Assembly (NCBI GenBank): GCA_902496125.1
Contig: CABUZU010000081.1
Coordinates: 1 to 9,177 of the forward strand
DNA length: 9,177 nt
Direction: 5' to 3'
DNA from: an uncultured Lachnospiraceae bacterium
Lineage (GTDB): Bacteria > Bacillota > Clostridia > Lachnospirales > Lachnospiraceae
In this document: piece after piece, positions 3,561 through 9,177 of the stretch
How the letters are laid out: each line of letters begins with the position of its first letter
Numbering within the stretch: position 1 is the first letter of the stretch
Notes under the pieces: model-generated
Database searches by the model: none
What the model was told of the DNA's origin: nothing
The model's input: the letters and a program-made list of their open reading frames with translations, nothing else
Position numbers and translations under genes: made by a program

Positions 3561-6442
3561 TTTTCTGTAAAATCAACTGGTAGTTCATCTAGTGAAGGTT
3601 TTCCAAGATAATATCCCTGCACATAGTCAATGCCTAATGCCATCACTGCCTCTAACTCTTTCTTTGTCTCAATTCCTTCCGCAATGACCTTTCGTTGATT
3701 TTTATGACAGTATTCAATCACACTTGCAATTAAACTTCGTGCAGATAAACTTCCATGAATACTTCTTACTAATTCCATATCTAATTTTACATAGGCAAAT
3801 TTTTGTAAAATCAACATATCGGTATTGCTATATCCACTTCCAAAATCATCAAGTGCCAATGCAATATGATGGTCTTTACACCAATTGTGTTTTTTATTTT
3901 CTTTTTCTTCGTCTGCCTTCGTATTCTCAATGACTTCAACTACTACATTTTCTAGTTTCTTACCATAGGTTTGTTCTAGATAAATAAATTCTTCATCACC
4001 TAAACATTGATTCGGAATCGAATTAATAAATATCTTGATATCCTCATCTTGTTCTTTACAAAAAAACTGCTTCAATGCACAGAAATACGAAATTCTTTCA
4101 ATATCACCTAATCTTGAATAATTTTCTGCTAATTCTAACACATCAGCTGGTGACCTTAAAGCTTCTGACTGTGGACGCATCAAAGCCTCATAAGCAAAGG
4201 TTCTTTTCGTTTTGACATCTACAATTGGCTGGAATGCATATTTTACTGCACGTTCTTCAATAATTCGATTTAATTCCCCAACTCCATGAACCATTAGGTA
4301 ATTCTTTAAATATTCTTCTTTATTGAATTTGCCAATTTTTCCTTTTTCCGATTTCTTTACTTGATACATTGCAAAATCTGCATACTCTAATAATTGTTGA
4401 TACTTTAATGAATCTACTTTAAATGCTGACATACCAACTGAAACACTAAGTGGAAGTTCTTTGCCATCTGGTAAAAATACTCGTTCACTTACCATAACTT
4501 GATGTAAATCTCTCATTTTTTGATAGAGATTTTCTAACTCATCATTGTAAAAGCAAGTCATAAATTCATCTCCTGCCATTCTTGCACAAATATAGTTCTT
4601 ATCTTTAATAGAAGCCAAAATATCTGCAAGCTGACAGATGTATTTATCTCCAATGTCGTGTCCATAACTATCATTGATGTATTTTAGATGGTCTAAATCC
4701 CAAATCGCTAAGACTAAATTGTTACACGTATTTAAAACTTCTTGTACATCTCTAGCAAAGGCACGACGATTATAAAGATTCGTTAATACATCGTAATCTC
4801 TGTCATGAGCAATCTTTATCTTTTCTCGAATTGTAGCAGTTACATCTAAGAATATATAGAGTTGTCTTTCGTCACTAATGATTTTTTTGACGCTCACCCA
4901 ATAATTGTTTCGATTTCTCTTATAACGATAAATATTTTTTTCTTTTTTTTCTAATGTCAAATTATTAAAAATTGCTTCAACTAAATATTTATTTCCCTGT
5001 CTTGGTGCATAGTTATCATGCCAATTAAGTACCTTTATATCAAACATTGTTAAGATTTTTTCTGTACAATAAATCTCAGGCGAATGGTCCGCAAACTCAA
5101 TAATTCCCAAATCAATATCTGCAACACTAATAATATCTGCCATTTTCGAGCCAGATTCGTAAACTTCTCTGGTTCTTCTTTCAATTTCTAAGGATAAATT
5201 ATCGATTTCTTTGATTTCGGTTCTTGGCAGTTTTACCTCATTTTTAGAACCACTTTCAATTCCTGCAAGCAATATCTTAATTGGTCTATTAATACTCGTG
5301 CTTAGATACAAAGCACCAATAATACTAATAATTAATGACGTTACAATTGAGATTTTTAATTTTAACATTAATTGTTCCGAAGAAACCGTTAATGCACTCT
5401 TTTCTACAAAACCTGCAATGACCCATTGCTCGTTTTCAAATGGCGTATTTGTGCTATATAATTTACAATGATATAAAGACATTTCTAGATTGGGGTTTGT
5501 TCCTTCTACTAAATAAAAAGAGCCATTCTTTTTTAACTTTAAGTCTCCTAATACCTGTAAACTTGATTGATAACGCCCATCTGCAATTAATACACTTTGA
5601 TAATTAGTACCATCCTTTGTCATACCAATATAATAATTGTTACCTGTTTCAATGCCAACTCCCATATTTTCAATTAGCTTTTGTAAATAGCTGATTGTAA
5701 TCTCAATTCCTATTACACCATAAGAATTGTGGTTCTCATCTAAGAGTGGAATCGTATAGGTAATGACTTCAATATCATTTTTATGTAAACGATGAGACAC
5801 ACTATAATAACCAAGGTCATTTGCATCAATCTTTTGGTATTCATTTCCTGCATTAAATGGCTTAAAATAAAAGTCACTATCTTCTGTAATATTTAATTTC
5901 TCTGTCCAATAAGAGTCGAGCGTAAGTCCTTGATTAAACATTAATTCACTAGAACCTGCTTCTACTAAAATATCATAATTTTTTTCTGAATCATTCTCAG
6001 GGTCTAAATCTCTTAAAACTAAGGCATCTTTTAATGTATCTGCTTTTTCATCACCTAAAATAATATAACATCCAGTTGAATTTAAATTTCTTAGATATCT
6101 TAATACTTCTTCAAATGAAGCATTTAAAATCTGCTTCTTTGCCGAATTACTTTTCACATATTCAGAAACCTTTTTATTATTTTTTGATGCTAATTTTTCT
6201 ACAATTTGAGTAATGGACTCTTCATATTTATCAAGTTGACTCCATCCAACTAATTTTTCTTCTAATTGCTTTGCATTTGTCTTTACTGAATTATCAAAAA
6301 CGGAACAGGCACTTTCATCGAGTGCCTGAACCGTTCCTGTTAGTAAAATACAGCATGAAAAAACAATACATTGTAAAATCATAATACACATTAATGCAAA
6401 TAATACCCTATGTTTTAAGGTTCTTGTATGTTTAATTTTCAC
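3554..6442 (-). CDS. Membrane Cache-PAS-GGDEF(AGDEF)-EAL cyclic di-GMP turnover protein
   Basis: 962 residues. Order: short cytoplasmic tail; TM1 (about 13-38); extracellular region (about 40-355) resembling a double Cache sensor (YYSVSHRL, YTIPLLDENHNSYGVIGIEI); TM2 (361-383); HAMP-like linker (384-430); PAS-like domain (about 435-540, ending IFLDVTATIRE); GGDEF domain (545-705); EAL domain (722-950). The cyclase domain keeps DLDHLKYINDSYGHDIGD (582-599), but its signature is AGDEF (623-627) and the RxxD inhibitory site is absent (DKNY precedes it). The EAL domain has its key residues: EAL (752-754), N807, E836, DDFGSGYS (865-872), K886, E922 and QGYYLGKP (942-949). It should therefore hydrolyse cyclic di-GMP; the cyclase domain may be active or regulatory. 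The start is GTG (6440-6442), 8 bp after the solute-binding protein gene, with AGGTG (6448-6452) overlapping that gene's stop. The pairing suggests ligand-controlled signalling. Confidence 0.94.
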   Translation of the reverse strand: MKIKHTRTLKHRVLFALMCIMILQCIVFSCCILLTGTVQALDESACSVFDNSVKTNAKQLEEKLVGWSQLDKYEESITQIVEKLASKNNKKVSEYVKSNSAKKQILNASFEEVLRYLRNLNSTGCYIILGDEKADTLKDALVLRDLDPENDSEKNYDILVEAGSSELMFNQGLTLDSYWTEKLNITEDSDFYFKPFNAGNEYQKIDANDLGYYSVSHRLHKNDIEVITYTIPLLDENHNSYGVIGIEITISYLQKLIENMGVGIETGNNYYIGMTKDGTNYQSVLIADGRYQSSLQVLGDLKLKKNGSFYLVEGTNPNLEMSLYHCKLYSTNTPFENEQWVIAGFVEKSALTVSSEQLMLKLKISIVTSLIISIIGALYLSTSINRPIKILLAGIESGSKNEVKLPRTEIKEIDNLSLEIERRTREVYESGSKMADIISVADIDLGIIEFADHSPEIYCTEKILTMFDIKVLNWHDNYAPRQGNKYLVEAIFNNLTLEKKEKNIYRYKRNRNNYWVSVKKIISDERQLYIFLDVTATIREKIKIAHDRDYDVLTNLYNRRAFARDVQEVLNTCNNLVLAIWDLDHLKYINDSYGHDIGDKYICQLADILASIKDKNYICARMAGDEFMTCFYNDELENLYQKMRDLHQVMVSERVFLPDGKELPLSVSVGMSAFKVDSLKYQQLLEYADFAMYQVKKSEKGKIGKFNKEEYLKNYLMVHGVGELNRIIEERAVKYAFQPIVDVKTKRTFAYEALMRPQSEALRSPADVLELAENYSRLGDIERISYFCALKQFFCKEQDEDIKIFINSIPNQCLGDEEFIYLEQTYGKKLENVVVEVIENTKADEEKENKKHNWCKDHHIALALDDFGSGYSNTDMLILQKFAYVKLDMELVRSIHGSLSARSLIASVIEYCHKNQRKVIAEGIETKKELEAVMALGIDYVQGYYLGKPSLDELPVDFTEKF
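6296..6335 (-). terminator. Terminator-like hairpin inside the cyclase/phosphodiesterase gene
   Basis: In the sense strand of this gene, AACGG-TT-CAGGCACT, a 7-nt loop (CGATGAA) and AGTGCCTG-TT-CCGTT form 13 pairs around a symmetric TT/TT internal loop. TTTTT (6300-6296) follows at and beyond the base of the stem. It begins about 107 nt after the GTG start and covers roughly codons 36-48, at the end of TM1. This is the shape of an intrinsic terminator within coding sequence. It could attenuate transcription after the solute-binding protein gene, or may be coincidence. Confidence 0.45.
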
Positions 6443-6447
6443 CTTTA

Positions 6448-6452
6448 CACCT
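6448..6452 (-). promoter_or_regulatory. Ribosome binding site for the GTG start, overlapping the upstream stop
   Basis: AGGTG lies 5 nt before the GTG at 6440-6442 and shares bases with the TAG stop (6451-6453) of the solute-binding protein gene. No ATG is available nearby; the first internal Met is at codon 18, inside TM1. The GTG start and translational coupling are therefore the best reading. Confidence 0.65.
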
Positions 6453-7881
6453 ACTTACAATACTCTTCTAACTTTTTTTTGGTATCTTCATACCACTGTT
6501 TAAAATGCTCATCAGTTAGATAAGATTTTAATACCTCTTCTTCTTTCTTACCCTTCTTTACAGCATTTAATACGACCTTTCTATCTTTTTGTGCTAACTC
6601 AATCATAGAAGTATTTAGAATATTTCTTGCACTATATTCTCCTGAAAATCCACCTTCTTTATACATAGTTCCACTTTCAATCTGTGAAAGTGCAGTATTA
6701 AAGGTATCATTTTGAAGTGCTTCTACTTCTATTTTATTCTTAGTTACGTAATCATTATAAGCCTTTGTTGTACTGGCTTCTTTTTTCGCTGGAAGATATC
6801 CTGTAGCTACGCAAAACTCTAAGTTTTGTTCTGTTTGAGTAAGCCACTCTAAAAATAGAACACTTGCATATTCTTTTGTCTCATCGCTTTTTACAACGCC
6901 AATATTGGCACCTTGTTGTACTGCATATGCATCCGTTCCTTCAAAGTTTGGAAGAGGCAGTACAACGGAATCAATATCATGAGTCTTTCCATCTACTGTC
7001 ACTTCGGATGGTGTATAAGCAGTACTACTGCTTGAACAAATCATCGCTACGATTTTACCAAGTTTGATATCATCGCTACGATAACGACCTTCTTGTCCAT
7101 AATAGCCTTTTACAAATGGTACATAGTAATTGTCCCATAATCTTCTCATAATTGCTTCATCAAACTGAAGAGTGCCCTTACCACTATCGACTTTAAAAAT
7201 TTCTTTTCCTAACTGCTTACTTCCAACAATCATATAGTTCGCAAAGGAATCACGACCAAAGAAGCTCTTACCATTGCTCCATTTGTAATAATCCTCGGAT
7301 ACCTTCGCAATACTTTCCCAAGTTTTTAAATCATCTTCTGTATATCCATATTCCTTAGCAAATGGTTCCCAGTCGGTTTTATTAAATATTAAGACTTCGG
7401 TACTCTTAGTAAATGGGAATAACTTCCATTCATTATTTTTACCAAAACTACCTTCATTTACATAATTTTTAATATATTCTGCCTTTTGTTCCTTTGATAC
7501 ATAATCATCTAAATTAACGAAAATATCATTCTTTTCATCCCAATCAACAGCTACATCTAAATAGCACTGGAACATATTTGGTAATTTCTCAGCTCCTGCC
7601 TTCCCATCAATGGAATCCTGAATGGCACTTACTAAATCGTCAATACTTCCTTTACTCTCAGAAACGACAACAATTCCTTTTTCCTGGCCTTCGGTTGCAT
7701 TAAATTCGGTAACTAATTTATCAAATGCAATCGCTTGTGCTCCATTATAATAATTCCAAATGGTTATCTGTGTTGGATTTTTTTTACTTAATCCATGTTC
7801 ATTACTCTGACCATGTTCATTACTCTGACATACTACTAATAAAAACATACATAGTAGGACTACTATTAGACTTTTCTTCAT
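6451..7881 (-). CDS. Extracellular solute-binding lipoprotein (family 1), possible sensory partner
   Basis: 476 residues. A lipoprotein signal peptide opens it: MKKS, a hydrophobic core (5-17), and a likely lipobox LVVC with Cys18 as the anchored residue; Val at -1 is less usual than Gly or Ala. A hydrophilic linker follows with QSNEHG twice (19-30). The mature domain opens with QITIWNYYNGAQAIAFDKLV (38-57), typical of family 1 (MalE/UgpB-like) binding proteins. The ligand cannot be read from sequence; family members bind sugars, oligosaccharides or other small solutes. In most operons such genes precede two permease genes; here the next gene is the membrane cyclic di-GMP enzyme 8 bp away, and none of the neighbours is a transporter. 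It may therefore present ligand to that protein's extracellular domain, though it could also serve a transporter encoded elsewhere. The start is ATG with AGGAGG just upstream. Confidence 0.92.
   Translation of the reverse strand: MKKSLIVVLLCMFLLVVCQSNEHGQSNEHGLSKKNPTQITIWNYYNGAQAIAFDKLVTEFNATEGQEKGIVVVSESKGSIDDLVSAIQDSIDGKAGAEKLPNMFQCYLDVAVDWDEKNDIFVNLDDYVSKEQKAEYIKNYVNEGSFGKNNEWKLFPFTKSTEVLIFNKTDWEPFAKEYGYTEDDLKTWESIAKVSEDYYKWSNGKSFFGRDSFANYMIVGSKQLGKEIFKVDSGKGTLQFDEAIMRRLWDNYYVPFVKGYYGQEGRYRSDDIKLGKIVAMICSSSSTAYTPSEVTVDGKTHDIDSVVLPLPNFEGTDAYAVQQGANIGVVKSDETKEYASVLFLEWLTQTEQNLEFCVATGYLPAKKEASTTKAYNDYVTKNKIEVEALQNDTFNTALSQIESGTMYKEGGFSGEYSARNILNTSMIELAQKDRKVVLNAVKKGKKEEEVLKSYLTDEHFKQWYEDTKKKLEEYCK
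7793..7828. repeat. Perfect 18-bp tandem duplication in the lipoprotein linker
   Basis: CCATGTTCATTACTCTGA occurs twice head to tail (7793-7810 and 7811-7828) without a mismatch. It encodes QSNEHG twice, directly after the putative lipidated Cys18. The unit length is a multiple of three, so gain or loss keeps the frame and only alters linker length. Perfect identity suggests a recent slippage event. Confidence 0.9.
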
Positions 7882-7886
7882 CTCGT

Positions 7887-7895
7887 CCTCCTCCT
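7887..7895 (-). promoter_or_regulatory. Strong ribosome binding site of the solute-binding protein gene
   Basis: AGGAGGAGG ends 5 nt before the ATG at 7881, an unusually long match to the 16S rRNA 3' end. It implies efficient translation, fitting an abundant surface lipoprotein. Confidence 0.85.
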
Positions 7896-7903
7896 TTTTT
7901 CAA

Positions 7904-7932
7904 AGTATATCACCTTTTTTGACAATTTTAAA
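7904..7932 (-). promoter_or_regulatory. Likely promoter of the solute-binding protein operon
   Basis: On the minus strand TATACT (7904-7909) is preceded at 17 nt by TTTAAA (7927-7932). The -10 element is good and the -35 weak, so an activator or another signal may be needed. Transcription would start shortly before the ribosome binding site. The site follows directly behind the galT terminator, so the operon appears to be transcribed independently. Confidence 0.55.
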
Positions 7933-7979
7933 CATAAAAACGCGAAAAACTTCCTAGATTGCCTAGAAAGTTTTTCGCG
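7933..7979 (-). terminator. Intrinsic terminator after galT
   Basis: CGCGAAAAACTTCCTAG (7941-7957) pairs with CTAGAAAGTTTTTCGCG (7963-7979) with one mismatch and a 5-nt loop. On the minus strand the stem is followed by TTTTTATG, so it ends transcripts leaving galT, whose stop is at 8017-8019. Rightward the tail is only weakly U-rich. Confidence 0.88.
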
Positions 7980-8016
7980 TTCTGAAATCGTTTGTTGTTT
8001 ATTGTCTGTTTATTGA

Positions 8017-9177
8017 TTATTGATTTACATAATCTACGAATTTTACAAAAGCAGCTTGTCCTGCTTCATCTCGTTTATATACTCCGGCACATTCAAGTAC
8101 TTTTAAGAATACCTTACCAATTTCTTCCTGTACAATGCCTTCAATATTTTCTTCTGTAATCGATGAATAATTTGGTTTCCATTCATCTACCCAATCTGCA
8201 TGTTTTGCAAGGTCTTCGCTTGCACGAAGGTCTTCCCCTGCTAAAATAGCCTTCTGTAAATGTTCCATCTCATTTTTAAGACGAGCTGGTAAGACTGCAA
8301 GTCCCATAACTTCGATTAAACCAATATTTTCCTTCTTAATATGATGATATTTCTCTGCTGGATGATAAACTCCCCAAGGGCATTCATCCGTAGTAATATT
8401 ATTACGAAGTACTAAGTCTAATTCAAAGTCTTCTCCATGCTTTCTAGCAATTGGAGTGATGGTATTATGAGGTGTTTCATCGGTATATGCATAAACGAAA
8501 GCATCTTCGTCTGTATAACCTCTCCATGCATCTAAAATCTTATCTGCTAGTGCAATTAAACGGTCAGTATCTTTACCTTTGATACGAATAACAGACATTG
8601 GCCATTTTACAATACCAGCTTCAACATCTTCAAATCCCTTAAAGGTAAGGGGTTTTTCGATCTTAGCCTTAGCCATTGCAAATTCATAATGTCCGCCTTG
8701 GAAGTGGTCATGACTTAAAATCGAACCACCTACGATTGGAAGGTCTGCATTCGAGCCTACAAAATAATGAGGGAACTGTTTTACAAAATCAAACAACTTA
8801 CAAAATGTTGCATGATTAATTGCCATTGGGGTGTGGCTTGAGTTAAACACGATACAATGTTCGTTATAATACACATAAGGGGAATACTGGAAAAACCAAG
8901 GTGTATTATTAATCGTAATCGGTATAATTCTATGATTTTGACGAGCTGGATGAGTAAATGTACCTTCAAATCCTTCGTTCTCTTTACAAAGCATACATTT
9001 AGGATATCCACTCTGTTTTGCTTTTCCTGCCTTTGCAATATCTTTCGGGTCTTTTTCTGGCTTGGATAAATTAATTGTAATATCAATTGAACCATATTCG
9101 GTATTCGTTACCCATTTACGGTCACGGGCAATTCTATCTTTACGAATATAGTTACTATTACAACTCATGGCATAATA
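8017..9177 (-). CDS. galT: Class 2 galactose-1-phosphate uridylyltransferase, partial (N-terminus off window)
   Basis: The frame stays open through the right edge: three more codons, Tyr-Tyr-Ala, precede the internal ATG at 9168. This is therefore the C-terminal part, about 386 codons of a protein usually near 490-500 residues. Counting from that Met, visible landmarks are a CMLC pair (58-61) in a family-conserved segment, GGSILSHDHFQGG (147-159) with the HxHxQ active-site motif whose histidine carries the uridylyl group, and a conserved GVYHPAEKYHHIKKENIGLIE stretch near residues 267-287. The enzyme exchanges UMP between UDP-glucose and galactose-1-phosphate in the Leloir pathway, in the cytoplasm. 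The sequence matches the Firmicute-type class 2 family rather than the E. coli type. galK or galE may lie upstream beyond the edge. It is closed by its own terminator, so it is not in the operon that follows. Confidence 0.96.
   Translation of the reverse strand, partial: YYAMSCNSNYIRKDRIARDRKWVTNTEYGSIDITINLSKPEKDPKDIAKAGKAKQSGYPKCMLCKENEGFEGTFTHPARQNHRIIPITINNTPWFFQYSPYVYYNEHCIVFNSSHTPMAINHATFCKLFDFVKQFPHYFVGSNADLPIVGGSILSHDHFQGGHYEFAMAKAKIEKPLTFKGFEDVEAGIVKWPMSVIRIKGKDTDRLIALADKILDAWRGYTDEDAFVYAYTDETPHNTITPIARKHGEDFELDLVLRNNITTDECPWGVYHPAEKYHHIKKENIGLIEVMGLAVLPARLKNEMEHLQKAILAGEDLRASEDLAKHADWVDEWKPNYSSITEENIEGIVQEEIGKVFLKVLECAGVYKRDEAGQAAFVKFVDYVNQ

Noticed and set aside
5211..5471. Plus-strand 86-residue frame opposite the extracellular/TM2 region of the cyclic di-GMP enzyme
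   Set aside because: It lies wholly within a well-supported minus-strand gene, has no motif, and its hydrophobicity mirrors the TM2 coding sequence on the other strand.
6672..6692. 8-bp perfect hairpin (CACTTTCA/TGAAAGTG) inside the solute-binding protein gene
   Set aside because: It is weak in GC and has no T-run on either side. It is likely a chance palindrome in coding sequence.
8781..9095. Alternative-frame minus-strand 104-residue frame inside galT
   Set aside because: The conserved GalT frame covers the same bases, and the alternative translation shows no family features.
1..9177. CRISPR arrays, tRNA or rRNA genes
   Set aside because: No regularly spaced repeats, no cloverleaf with a T-loop GTTCRA box in a plausible context, and no rRNA-like segment were seen. 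The GGTTCG at 2197-2202 belongs to the small hairpin next to the palindrome.

Overview
The window reads as chromosome of a low-GC, Gram-positive anaerobe of the Clostridia, probably Lachnospiraceae-like. The grounds are A+T-rich DNA, strong AGGAGG/AGGTG ribosome binding sites, a lipoprotein-type solute-binding protein, a class 2 (Firmicute-type) GalT, and an N-terminal remnant resembling a PD-(D/E)XK nuclease/transposase protein family common in gut Clostridia. The taxonomic call is inference from family resemblance, not a database result.

Left part (1-1817, minus strand): a compact operon with a clear sigma-A type promoter (1789-1817). It encodes a small XRE-type helix-turn-helix regulator, an ImmA/IrrE-type zinc metallopeptidase, and a third gene, cut by the window edge, with a PIN-like nuclease pattern. 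The genes overlap by 1 nt and are spaced by 9 nt, so they are almost certainly made together. The layout fits a regulator/protease/nuclease module of toxin-antitoxin or stress-switch type. The PIN gene lies within positions 1-547 and opens off the edge.

Middle (1818-2469): an intergenic stretch of about 650 bp with no intact gene but much structure. It holds a decayed start of an Rpn/PD-(D/E)XK transposase-like gene (1911-2052, minus), an inverted repeat at 2077-2100, a terminator-like hairpin (2165-2186), a small hairpin (2187-2203) and a 127-bp MITE-like palindrome with 23-bp arms (2202-2328). A good promoter for the next gene follows (2407-2435). It looks like a scar zone between an accessory island and the core chromosome.

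Right part: a plus-strand pilT-type retraction ATPase (2470-3534) converges on a minus-strand two-gene operon, and both end on one bidirectional terminator (3533-3560). The operon is a lipoprotein solute-binding protein (6451-7881) followed after 8 bp by a GTG-started 962-residue membrane protein (3554-6442). That protein has an extracellular Cache-like sensor, a PAS-like domain, a variant AGDEF cyclase domain and an intact EAL phosphodiesterase domain. No permease or transport ATPase gene accompanies the binding protein here. The pair may therefore be a ligand-sensing unit controlling cyclic di-GMP, comparable in logic to NspS/MbaA of Vibrio cholerae. PilT next door gives a possible output (type IV pili), but that link is inference. 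A terminator-like hairpin lies inside the start of the cyclase/phosphodiesterase gene.

Far right (8017-9177, minus): the C-terminal three quarters of galT (Leloir pathway), open at the window edge and closed by a strong intrinsic terminator (7933-7979) just before the binding-protein promoter.
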